Part shown: positions 36,900-64,000 of the stretch, one piece after another | Position numbering within the stretch: position 1 is the stretch's first letter | Layout of the letters: the number at the start of each line of letters is the position of its first letter | Assembly: GCA_000469685.2 (NCBI GenBank) | Contig: LS997563.1 | Location: 8,046,350 to 8,110,349 of the forward strand | Source: Haemonchus contortus | Taxonomy: Eukaryota; Nematoda; Chromadorea; Rhabditida; Trichostrongylidae | Reading direction: 5' to 3' | Length of the DNA stretch: 64,000 bases | Translations under genes and position numbers: made by a program | The notes under the pieces: generated by a model | The model's input: only the letters and a program-made list of their open reading frames with translations | What the model was told of the DNA's origin: nothing | Database searches by the model: none

Positions 36900-39820
36900 T
36901 GATCCAAAGTGGCGATTTCCACGATGACGAAAACTCAGCAGTGGCCATGGCAAGGCAGTGTTGAGACTCAAAGGAGCAAGCTTGCTAAAACAGCAATGAA
37001 ACAGCCTCAGAACCCGGCACACTGGGCCCTGCCGTCTCCGGCGTCGGACGGCATGGCGATCGGTAAGAGGCAAAGAGATCTCGGTTGCGCAGGACGCTTT
37101 GGATTCCGGACCATGACAGCACTCCCTCCACACGACACGGAGACTGTTTCCTATTTTATAGCTATAACGCGAGAACAGTCTCCAATGCCGCTCTCCATGA
37201 GCTCCTCGATGCGGCCAGTCACATTAGTCAGTGTGCGCTGCGCTGCAGGAAACCAAGAGCAGGAAGACCGACGTGCGACGAATGAATGGTGGAACCCTCA
37301 TCATTCGTGTTGAAAAGCTTCCATCGCGAAATGTCGGCGGCGTTGGCTTCGTCGTGCACCCATCGTTGTCCATCTCGTCTATTCTCACGAAGTGCTATCT
37401 TCTCGGTTTGCCATCCTACGCCTGCGACGAACGCACATGAAGACCATCTCTATCGTCAACTGCTACTCTCCGCGCTCTACAGCTGACGAAGTAGAGCTCG
37501 ATGCGTTTTACGGCCATTTTGAGGAGATCATCCACAACGAAAAGTCCTTCTACAAGCTGTTGTTGAAGATTTCAACGTTAGGCTTGGCGAAGCACGAGAG
37601 GAGGAGTTCAGGATTGGAAAGTCCGGAATGGGGGAAACTGTCTTGCTGGACTCTTATCCGCGGCTCGACACTTCCATGGAAATTCTTTCTTCCAGATGAA
37701 GGAACATATTAACAAACTGAAAGTGGTGCTTACTAGATGTTGGTGTGGTACCATCTTTCTGCAGTGGTTCTGATCATCGACTCCTTCGCGCTAAGATCAG
37801 ATACAGTCCCAAGCTGAAAAAGATCTCTCAACATCGCACAAAGAGCTCGAAGCATGTTCTATACGACGATGTTCTGAATGACGTCTTGTTCCCACGCAGG
37901 TCCTGGATCACCGACCGAAGACTACAACGCGCTGGTTTGGGGTCTCCTCACTTGTGCTGAACAGGCCAAGCTACCTCGAGTAGATACCTCCACTCGCATT
38001 TCAGATGCGCCGAAGGATCTTCTCAAGACAAGAAGGAACTTGAGGCTCGTCCAGAAGGCCACACATCTTAAAAGGCTGTACGCGAATATCAGCTGCAGGC
38101 AGACAGTGCGGCGAGACCTTCAGCTGTGCAGGGAGAGGAGGCTACTGGAGGCCGCCTTGAATAGAACCAGTTCGAGAAAATGCCATCGGGATCTCCACGA
38201 CCACCGTATTCCCTTTTCATGTTTGAAGAAGGAAGACGGAACAATTACAACATCGAGATTTGAGGTGGAGGAAGTTACACGGAGGTTTTATACCAACCTG
38301 TACCGATCCACGGCACAGCACGAAAAGGGGCACAACTCCAGGCCCCGACAAAATCTCGGCCGACCTCTCGTGGAGGTGGCCAAAAACTTCGTGCGCTTCT
38401 CGCAACATGCATGACATCCTACCTCCAGAAGGAGAAGATCTCAAACCAAAGGAGGAGTTCGCGGATGGTCATTCTTCACAAGAAGGGGGACCGAGATGAT
38501 CTATGCAACTACCGCCCAATACGTTTGTTGAGCGTGCTTTACAAGCTGTTCAGAAAGATCCTTCTAACCCGCATATCGGAAAGGTTGGATGAAGCTCAAC
38601 CTGTAAAGCAGGACGGATTTCGGAAGGGATTCAGCTGCTTAGACCACATCTGAACGGTCGCAATGGTCATCGAAGTGTGCCGAGAATTCCGAATGCCTCT
38701 TGTCCTAGACTATGAAAAAGCTTTTGACAGCGTCGAAACGAATGCGGCTCTGTCAACACTGATCGATCAAGGAATGGACCCCCTACTAAGAACACTAGCT
38801 GACTGCAGTAGTCGCTACAGCGCGACGGTGAAGCTGTTCTATCGAGCTCTCCCCATTCCGATAGGGAAGGGTGTGAGACAAGATGACACATCTCGCCGAA
38901 GCTGTTCACAACCTGCAGTGGGTTATGAAGTCGCTAGACTGGGAGGAAAGTGGCATTTGTGTGGATGGACTATTCCTCTCAAATCTCCGCTCTGCGGACG
39001 ACAACGTTCTTTTTTCAAGCAGCATTGTGGAAGCTGAGACTATGCTTGCTGAGTTTAATAAAGCAGGTAAGAAGTTAGGGCTGCTTTCAACCAAACAAAG
39101 ACACAGTTCTTTAAGAATGCTTAAGCTGACGAAGGTAAAATTAAGATCGATGGTACACCTATCAAGGAAACGTCCTACGTGTATATCGGGCGTTCCATGA
39201 ATATGAACAACGACATGAGGGAAGAACTGTTGTGACGGCATAAAGCAGCGTGGGCACCCTTCGGACCTCTGGAAGAGGTTGCTAACCCTCTGGCCGAAAG
39301 AAAACTTCGCGCTAATCCGTTCGATTCCACCGTTCTCCCTGCGCTCTGTTACGGGTCGGAGACGGGGTGACCAGTGCAGCCACGCCAAGGGCTCTGAGCA
39401 CAAGTCGCGGATCGCTCGAGCGATGTCTTTTGAGGTTCAGTCGGCTCACTCAATATTGAGCCGGACTCCGCAGCTCCGATATGCGCAGAATGTCTCGACT
39501 CCGCGTTCGGTGGAATACATGAAGAACGCAAAATTCCGGTGGGCCAGTCATGTAATGACAAGAGATGGTGACAGGTGGACAAGAAGGACTGTCGAGTGGG
39601 CTCCCGTAAGATCTTCTCGATCTGAAGGTATGCCTGCTGCGAGATGGGGGGGGGGGATGTGCTTGCGACAGCAGCTGAACAACTCCTCACATCGTCATCT
39701 TCGTCGAATGCTGAGTCTAACGTGGATGGCGATCGCGAAAAACAGAAGCGAATGGTTTGTTGCTGGTGCTCGCACATGAGCGAAGACGAGCCGTATAAGT
39801 ATAAGTAGGTAAGTATGTTT
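36900..39820 (+). mobile_element. RTE-type LINE, nearly full length but broken
   Basis: Plus-strand pieces appear in order. Endonuclease: NARTVSNAALHELLDAA near 37168, [20 protein letters not shown] near 37285, KTISIVNCYSP near 37440 and SGSDHRLLRAKIRYS near 37765. Reverse transcriptase: HKKGDRDDLCNYRPIRLLSV near 38476-38535, DGFRKGFSCLDHI, DYEKAFDSVETNA near 38707, and SADDNVLFSSS near 38995 (FADD-type catalytic box with Phe replaced by Ser). C-terminal part: FRWASHVMTR near 39535 and LTWMAIAKNRSEW near 39720. Several frameshifts and stops. It ends in short TATAAGTA repeats near 39800, typical of RTE tails. A family distinct from the copy at 16920. Confidence 0.9.
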
Positions 39821-39829
39821 CATTCGACA

Positions 39830-40365
39830 ATAAGGGAAAGTGCATTGTTAGGGACTAGAAGGAGAAGAAATTTGGTTCACTTTTCGCTATCTGATTACGA
39901 CCGCTACATAGCAAAGTTTGCGGTACAGTGAAGGATCACGGTTTCCATCTGCTTTGATATCATTCTTGGCAAAACTTATCCGACCACTGATAATCTTCGA
40001 TTCTCATTTAATGATGTATCCGTATAGAAAAGGAGCTACATTTATGAAGACAATTGATAATGGTACTATTATGACTCGACAGCATTTGTGAGTACCATTC
40101 AAGACTTTGGATGCCTACCAGTTGAACCTCCGATGAGTCATTATTTTCAAGACGAACATACAGATCGTCGTTGACATCATCATTCTAATCATTGACATAA
40201 GCATCGGCTCATTTTGAATACCACTCGCATGCCTTATTTTTCCTCTGTTGTTCCGAAAAGTATCATTTGTTCCAAACAAAGAGAAACTGGTCTGCCTATT
40301 ATCACAACACTTCCATAAGAAATAGGGGAGCCCGGTGTGAGCCGGGCGATCCGAACGGTGGAATA
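39830..40365. other. No gene seen
   Basis: AT-rich. It includes one GGGAGCCCGG...GCCGGGCGATCCGA motif (about 40327), also present near 33430 and 47290. Confidence 0.4.
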
Positions 40366-40937
40366 CAGGGGTGCCCAAAAAAAGACACTTTCACTGCTTG
40401 GCTTGTACCACCAATGTAATCAAACCTTAGTAAACCCTAACTGAATATTACCACCCGCAAAATCAAGAACATATTGTACTTGATCACGTAATTCTTCAGA
40501 GGCCTTCCGCACGGACAAAATCAAAGGTTTTTGCCATGCAAATTTGATTTTGATTTGTCGTCTGAGGTCGGCGAGATCGGCTCGTCCCCACGACGTCGTA
40601 GACCATTGCGGAGTTGTCGGGGCTACAGGAAGTCAGCGGTCTTCCAGATCTTGAAAGACGATGCCCAGAAATCTGTCCGTGAGCGACTCGATTGAGAAAG
40701 TTGCGTATCTGCTTGTTGCCGACCGATATCCCATAAGTCGTCTTGAGCGCGTCCGTAATAGCAGACGGCTTCATATTTTGATGCCGATATAGGAACCACA
40801 CGGGTTCCTGCCTCCTTTCATCAAGCAACATTCTTAGTACAATTTTCTCAATAAAATTCTTCTGCTGCTTCAATCGGTGCGACGTATTCCGCCCTGGATT
40901 AGGCCCCATGCATGGTGTCTTTTTTTGGGCACCCCTG
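40366..40937 (-). mobile_element. Tc1/mariner deletion derivative
   Basis: The ends CAGGGGTGCCCAAAAAAAGA and, inverted, CAGGGGTGCCCAAAAAAAGA are flanked by TA. A minus frame of about 150 codons (40496-40948) has a helix-turn-helix-like KPSAITDALKTTYGISVGNK stretch but no catalytic motif. 572 bp. Confidence 0.72.
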
Positions 40938-41024
40938 TATATAAGCACATCAGTTGCTCACGCACGCATGCTAACGCGTGCACCTTATACTCACTATCGC
41001 TTACCTACGTGACTGAGTGGTGCT

Positions 41025-41105
41025 ACAGAGCAAACCGCCTCGGAGAGCATCCATCGCCGCCGGCGTGCGGCGGCGTCGCGTTTTTGGCATTGGGGCGCGG
41101 CATAT
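41025..41105. repeat. Left member of a 90-bp inverted pair
   Basis: ACAGAGCAAACCGCCTCGGA...GTCGCGTTTTTGGCATTGGG matches the inverse of 43600-43682. The two lie 2.5 kb apart and are GC-rich compared with their surroundings. Confidence 0.6.
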
Positions 41106-41706
41106 TTCGCGCGGTACTCTTTCGAAATCGCCGCCAACGTTTACGTTTCGAAATCGCCAAAGCCAAATTTACGAAACCATTACGAAATCGTAGCGATCAT
41201 CGTGTCATCATTCATTTCTGCTACCAAAAGGAGTGTATGACGCATTCGGCTTTGATTAATGTTGAATACGGCACTTGTGGGAATTGGGATAAGGAAATCC
41301 CGGAAACACAAGAATCATTTCTGTGGACATTCATAGAGGTGATAAAACTGAGTGAACAATTAACTTAAGCTTTTATCCGTTCTCTGGAGATACGCCATGA
41401 ACATGAACCACATGCAGATGTTTGTTCGAGATTCAACCACAGATTGAGGCCTTATTTTACGGCTTGACTAACTTCTGGGTTTTATTCGATTATCTCATTT
41501 GTTTCGTTCATGTCAAACTTAACAGTTGACCTGCACTCCAATGAACCTTATTCATCATCCATTGACACATTCTTTACGGCACTGGTTGGTTTTATTTTAA
41601 TAACACGGGGGGGGGGGCAAATAACTTGGACCAATATATGAGCTTTCAAGCTGTTTGTAGAGAGCACCTCGGAACCTATCACTCCTGACTGAGAAGGCAC
41701 AATCTG

Positions 41707-42270
41707 ATAGAGGTTGATGCATAATTATTGCGGTTTTTTGCGCGGCTTCTTTTCTCGCGATACAATTTAAATATTGGACTCGGGATTTATTAGAAATAAT
41801 CTTTTTACTTTCCTTAATAGAAATAGGCCTAGAAAGTCATCTTCATGTGCGCTAAACTATGCTCCATTATTTCGAGAAAGGTTGGAAGGTGGCACAGCCA
41901 TAAAGTGATCTCAACGAACTTCTCGGCGATGGAACAGCCAGCCAAAGCCATCTAAGGAATGGAATCTACTCCTAAATCCGCTCTATTCACCAAGACTAAT
42001 TCCTATGGATTATCACGTAATCGTCTGTCGAAAAATTGGCTAGCGAACGGAACTTTCGACGAAATGTATGGTTTAATGGCCGATGTCAAGGCGTGGATCG
42101 CCTCCAAGAACCACAACTTCTATGACACCCTAGCAAATGGGAAACAGTGCTTGCCGTATATAGTCGATATGTTCCGGAGTAATTATTCGAACATTTCCTT
42201 GTTAGATAATCCAATCGTTTTGTTAATTAAAATTTGTTGAAAAAATCAGGAAAATTATGCGTAAACCTAA
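41707..42270 (+). mobile_element. Mariner deletion derivative, copy 2
   Basis: The left end AGAGGTTGATGCATAATTAT and the right end CGTAAACCTAA match copy 1. The C-terminal transposase piece is best preserved here (LSKNWLANGTFDEMYGLMAD, then VKAWIASKNHNF) at about 41990-42120. No N-terminal half. Confidence 0.8.
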
Positions 42271-43600
42271 TATGACCAGTAAGTATAAGTTGCTTACTGG
42301 TTACGGTCTAATCAAGGTGAATTACTTTGGCTGATAACTTGATAAGTGGCACGACCATGGCAAAGGCGTCTAAGAAAAAAGTCATAAGGTCTCGAACTCT
42401 TTCCTCTGAACCTTTTGTGGACGAAATGGCAATCTTTGAGCTTTCATCACGCCAATCTCTGGCCGTCTTCGGCTTGACGCTATATATTTGACTGCAAAAG
42501 CACCAAAGATCTTCCCGATGCATAACATCCGAAGTTATTCTAACCATTAACTGGCCCTTATATCCGAAAGCGAGTTAGTATTTGTTGTTGCGAACATTGT
42601 ACAAGCTCACGTGTTCTGTTGGAATTTTCTACAAATTTTAAACAGTGCAGGGTAACAGACTGAAAGGTTAGTTAAGACCTCACTGAGCCTTTTAGGATGC
42701 ACCAAAACAGCCATGCAGGAGCTATCTACGAATTGTGGGAATGCCAAGAAGAACACTTGTGACACAAGCATAAGAGCCAATCCGAGCTGGAGACATCGTG
42801 CCAACTTGTAAACCTTTCACCAGTTGCTGGCGCAAAGACGGCATCCGATCCAAGGACACTGTGAGCAGAAGCAAAAGCAGATCGGCGTACTCGTCTACAG
42901 TACCTCTAGCCGAGGGGATGAAAAAAGGGAAAGGAATGGACATCAGTATAAACGGTTGACTAAATAGAGAAGTGATAGATGTTGCTACTGGAAATACTCT
43001 TGAAATCGTTGGAATTGATATTGGAGTTTTTCCTTCCAAAAAACTCATTTTAAGAAGAGAACCCCCACTTTTTTAAACTGTCATTATCCTCTTCGGCTGA
43101 CAAGTTTTAGCTCGATTAGTAGCGAGTGCGGGCAGCATAATTACCGCTGAGTCTTCGCACCTAGTTAAGGTCACCTCGCACCTAGGTGCGAAGCGAGCTT
43201 GATTAGGTGCGATCGAAAATATATTCCCGTACCCACAACTGTTAGCAATTACTACTCATTTGCATCAAAAAGGTCCTTTTCAGCTTTATTGGGCCGACTC
43301 AATCAGTGTTCCCACCGAGCTCAGAGCCCAATTCCGACCGATCTATCTACCGATCATAATCTATTAACCAAATTTTCTAGCGTAACACTTGGATGTGCGA
43401 CCAACACTCACATAATGATGGCAGGAGGACAGACAGTTCTTCGATGTTTACTTTGATATGAATCATTATATCATCAAGAAAATTCCCAATATTCATTACT
43501 CGTTCCCGTCGGTATGCATCGATATGTCGTTTATAGCTTTTGGGATCCGTTTCCTCTCTATTATTACTCGGCATCATCAGTTAACCTGTTCTTTCACGCG
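42271..43600. other. Unassigned region with two minus-strand frames
   Basis: Frames 42308-42547 and 42722-43048 on the minus strand are open but carry no motif I recognise. A perfect 14-bp palindrome CGCACCTAGGTGCG lies near 43182. Confidence 0.35.
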
Positions 43601-43682
43601 CCCCAATGGCAAAAACGCGACGCGACCGCGCGCTGGCGGCGATAGATGCTCTCCAAGGCGGTTTGCTCTGTACCGGCACTCT
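43600..43682. repeat. Right member of a 90-bp inverted pair
   Basis: Inverse of 41025-41105. It is followed by a short degenerate CAGA tract (about 43770-43795) with a TATATATAGTAAGTAGGAT tail like those of the short repeat family. Confidence 0.6.
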
Positions 43683-44189
43683 ACGTGACTTCCCATTTCA
43701 TAACTGTTTCCTCAACGCGCTCACGTGATATTTACATCTACATCGTGCCTACATGACTTTCGGAAGGACAAACAGACATACAGACAAACGGACGTTTGCG
43801 GTTTATATATAGTAAGTAGGATAGGGTAGGATTTGTTAACATCATTTTCTACAACATGCTACAATCTTATTTCAAAATATCCCTAATACGTTGCACCCGG
43901 TATCCCTCTCCATTCTTTCCCAGCCGTTCTTGAGTCTTGTTTTCTAGGACTCCATACGGGGACTGCGAACCCGACAGATCCTCTTTTAATCAGCGACCAT
44001 ATGGAGGTGTCAATTGAGTAAAGACCTGAAAAGCAGGATGGTCATTCCTCTTCGATAATGAAGCTGACGTCGGCGCCCCTACCGGGAGAAGATGGCTTTG
44101 TGGGCTGGAGTACCGTCCTGGAAGGACTATTAGTAGTTTCAAAGAGCGGAGTCATATCAGTGTTTCTTGCGTCCATCAATACGCCTTCT

Positions 44190-45588
44190 GACAAGGAAAG
44201 GATCCCAAGTCGAAGTGGCCATTTGAATTGAGACCTGTACTGCTAGACGTATTGTTTGATGCTGCTTACAAATCTGCATCCGAAATCTGCGAAACGATTT
44301 TCTGAACGAAGTTATGGAGGTGGTCTCCGAAGAGCGCTCAACAGGGGAAAGCACAAAAGCCATGGTCGTCGGCAGTCCAGCAGTGGCGGCTCGGAGTGGA
44401 GGTAAGCGTGACGCATCACAGGCACAGGACCAAGGATCGGGTTTGATGGGCGGCGGCGTTTTTGCGTCTTGCAGGACCTTTTCCTTCAGGTTGCAAAAAG
44501 CCTTTTATGTTAGTTTCACAACCTTCAGCGACTTTCTAGTTGCTGGAGGCGAGTCAGTTCCTACTTGAACGGTCTTCCACTGCTCGATTAGTTTGCAAAA
44601 AAGGTGGGGGTTGTGGTCAATTATCAAAAAAGGTGAGGGATGAAGTGTGGGAAACCCGGCAAAGTATGGTACATATGGATGGATGTAACACTAAAGAACA
44701 AGGAGTATTTCGGATCCTGTGATGTTGAACGCGCCCTTACAAGGAAGGAGCACAAGTTGTTAGATAGTTTCTCTTCTCTATCTTTTCTCTATTTTGCGGA
44801 ATCCCTTTCACGAAGACTTCGATATTGAGGGCGAAGAAGACTGCGTGATTGGGGACGAGGAAGCCGATGCACTGTGGGAACCGGATGATGAAGAGGAAAC
44901 AGCAAGCACATCTAGAGGGTCGTTGATGTTTGGTAATGTGGAAGTGTCCAAGGAGCAGATGCAGGTTCTTCTTCCCAGCAAACTCGTTAGAGATAACAAA
45001 CAAATCCAGGTGGAAAGCGCTATCAGGAAAGTGATTTTTTTCATTTGTTGCGCTCATTGTGAAAGACTTGTTTGTTTTTAACACTTCGTGCTAGATTATC
45101 GCTTCCGCTTATAATAGGTAAAAGTTATCCTACAATGAATTTGAAATGTACAACAATAGGAATAGAATTTTTGTAATCTTGGTGGTTGGATTAGATGTCA
45201 GACGGTATAAGTAGGAACTGACTCACATCCAGCAACTAAAAGGTCGCTGAAGGCGGTAAAACTAACATGAAAAGGTTTTCCAACTTTGAGAAAAAAAGTC
45301 CTGCAAGATGCAAAAACGCCATCGCCCACCACACTCGACCCGTGGTCCCATGCCTATGAAGCGTCACGCTTATCTCCACTCCAAGCCGCCACTGCTGGGC
45401 TGCCGGTGACCATGGCTTTCAAGCTTTCCCCTTTGGAGCGTTCCCCGGAGACCACCTCTATAACTTCGTTCTGAGAATCGTTTGGCAGATTTTGAATGTA
45501 GATTTGAAATCAGCATAAAAAATACGCCTAGCAGTATAGGTCCCATTTCAAATGGCCACTTCGACTTGGGATCCTTCCCTTGTGAGTA
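44190..45588. mobile_element. Element with about 380-bp inverted arms and an acidic internal frame
   Basis: The arms 44190-44567 and 45213-45588 are inverted copies (GGATCCCAAGTCGAAGTGGC at the outer edge, GAGTCAGTTCCTACTT at the inner). The 645-bp centre holds a plus frame (44794-45081) with a Glu/Asp-rich stretch (EGEEDCVIGDEEADALWEPD) followed by EQMQVLLPSKLVRDNK, which looks like real protein but is unassigned. Long inverted arms suggest a fold-back or Mutator-like element that may have captured a host exon. No target duplication was found by eye. A fragment like the arm lies near 50455-50530. Confidence 0.6.
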
Positions 45589-46199
45589 TAGGTCCACGTC
45601 AATTTTCGCGCCGGCACCGATGAAACCACGAACGACTTACCCTCGCTTTAGCTCCCGCCGTGTGCTTGCCCAGATCGAACCTCCTTTTTCATGTGTCGTG
45701 TATATGGCGGGAGAAGAAGGTTATGCCGTGAAAGTAATGTATTGTCTACAGAAATTGTGCAGAATACGCAGCCCACAACTGTGGGATAAAGACACTTGTA
45801 ATTAAGACATCGTACGGATAACGGAAGCTAAAAAATATTGCTGTTACTTCCTTTTCAACCCATCTATCAGCATTCATTCGTAACACTACTTTTGTCTCCC
45901 GTTACCTGCGCCCAGCTTACGTCTCTCATATCCCGCTAGAGCTAATTAAACTAGATGGCCTACCGTAAAGACAAAGAAAGAGCTCTGTAGATCTAACAAT
46001 TTGAAATGAATTCTATCCCTGGGGTTACTTTAGCTCCCCCTTCATACAAGAACAGATATTCTTTTCATTTTGATTTCTTGTTGTGCAGTAGGCGCTTTCC
46101 GGCAGACCTCATGTTTCCGATGAGTTGTATTCAATCATGCACGCTCCGCTGCGTTTGGATTGTCTAGCCGCTTCCGTTTGCATCTTGCGATAGTCAGCC
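45589..46199. other. No gene seen
   Basis: Short frames only, no recognisable repeat. Confidence 0.4.
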
Positions 46200-46826
46200 A
46201 TAATGACCATCTGATCTTACGTTAGTAAAACGTTCGACAGCGAATACCGCAAACTTTATGCATGGATAATCATGAATACATTGATGAAGAAATGCGTATC
46301 CGTATTGAGAACTCAATAGACGAGAGCAGCAAAATACGAGATATGGCCATGTGCTCAGTACTGTCTCAGTAGATGGAAAATTGATTAATAATATAGCGGG
46401 AAGTTGAGTCGACGTGGAGTTGCACAGGGTAATGTTGGGTTAGTAAATCACAGAAAACTCAGAATTTCCTGTTAGTGCTACATATGTTGCAGATTACCTA
46501 ATCAAAATACATAAAACACAGAATCACCTCTCGCCTGGCGAGGAGAATGAATCACGGTGCGCGAGAAAAAGGCGGAGAGGGGCGGGGAGGATAAATACTA
46601 GTTAAGCTATGCATTTATCCATTATCTCCCCAGCAGTCAATGAACGACGTATCGTAAGACGGGGAACCAGATAGGCAAAGGTAAATGAGTGTGAACAATA
46701 TAGATATGAGGAGTTACAAACGGCTTAACATCAGAAGCGATCAGTTCCTCAGCATTCATATGCGAGCAAGCAAGAATAGAAAGAATGGAGTTCGGCTAAT
46801 TTTCACTTTTTTGCCCCTGCTTCCTG
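46200..46826 (-). other. Downstream flank of gene B, homologous to 7440-8078
   Basis: Counterpart of the gene A 3' flank. Conservation is patchy and no coding pattern is seen. It marks the left edge of the duplicated unit. Confidence 0.5.
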
Positions 46827-63772
<16,946 letters not shown>

Positions 63773-63822
63773 AGCGACTGATCAACAAGTTGAAGAATGA
63801 GTGCACTCATCGTCTTGATCAG

Positions 63823-63830
63823 TTTTTATA
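63823..63830 (-). promoter_or_regulatory. TATA box of gene B
   Basis: TATAAAAA on the minus strand about 50 nt before the ATG. The leader ends in TTGATCAGTCGCT before the ATG, shared with gene A. The remaining sequence to the window end (63831-64000) shows no further feature. Confidence 0.68.
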
Positions 63831-64000
63831 CAGTTGAAACAGAAGAGCAATCACAGTAGCTTTATCATTCATTCACCATTGTGATTGACATAGCATTGGA
63901 TGTAGTATTTCGTTCAGACGGTGGGATCTCTCTCCAATTTTTATCGTTCTTTTTGAACATGTGTATAATATGAACTAATTTTCTATCCATGTAGACTTAG

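Noticed and set aside
37392..39779. Several separate small genes
   Set aside because: They are successive frameshifted pieces of one RTE polyprotein, with endonuclease, reverse transcriptase and tail in the right order.
42722..43048. 108-codon minus frame as a small membrane protein gene
   Set aside because: No homologous family recognised, no splice or promoter support, and it lies among repeats.

Overview
This is eukaryotic DNA, almost certainly from a parasitic strongylid (hookworm-like) nematode. The window shows short exons with GT...AG introns and TTTCAG-like acceptors, many mariner/Tc1, piggyBac-type and RTE-type insertions, and a mariner whose decayed protein resembles the hookworm 'bandit'/human Hsmar1 branch. 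It also carries short 'CATAACTCCTGTTCC...GGTAGGAGTA' repeats with GT or CAGA microsatellites. The species is inferred from this texture; no search was run. No rRNA, tRNA, CRISPR or prokaryotic operon is visible.

The only convincing host genes are two tandem paralogues on the minus strand, gene A (8079-24993) and gene B (46827-63772), about 38.8 kb apart. Each ends in five small exons encoding three zyxin-family LIM domains. The exon lengths of exons 2-5 are identical in A and B (65, 105, 176 and 148 nt), the phases are identical, and all LIM zinc ligands are intact. Each starts with a large Cys/Gln/His-rich repeat exon. That exon has a TATA box about 50 nt upstream of the ATG, a shared TGATCAGTCG block before the ATG, and a phase-1 splice donor (AAAG|GTGAGT) matching the phase-1 acceptor of LIM exon 2. 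The simplest model is a duplicated gene joining a tandem CX2CX4CXH-type repeat region to a zyxin triple-LIM module. The join is an inference from phase, order and duplication.

Layout. 1-8.1 kb: downstream flank with a fold-back MITE, a small TTAA MITE and a mariner derivative. 8.1-16.3 kb: LIM exons of gene A, with introns containing fold-backs, a 3.2-kb inverted-ended element and a mariner. 16.3-25.1 kb: a decayed RTE element, an extra intact Cys-rich block (20285-21346), then the A first exon and promoter. 25.1-46.2 kb: a transposon-rich spacer with a mariner inside a piggyBac-like element, a mariner nested in another mariner's terminal repeat, a decayed RTE at 36.9-39.8 kb, and a long inverted repeat at 44.2-45.6 kb. 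46.8-54.2 kb: LIM exons of gene B, with a roughly 705-bp (AC)n tract and a mariner carrying a 260-bp MITE with a 9-bp target duplication. 54.2-63.1 kb: the large first intron of B, with a palindromic fold-back, a DD37D Tc1/mariner element, LINE remains and an inverted, broken copy of the Cys-rich block. 63.1-63.8 kb: B first exon and promoter.

In family terms, zyxin-type LIM modules act at cell-matrix adhesions, muscle attachments and in the nucleus. A regular Cys/His repeat in place of the usual proline-rich N-terminus would be a different adaptor head, possibly metal-binding or disulfide-forming. It expands in 48-bp steps and already differs about threefold in unit number between A and B.
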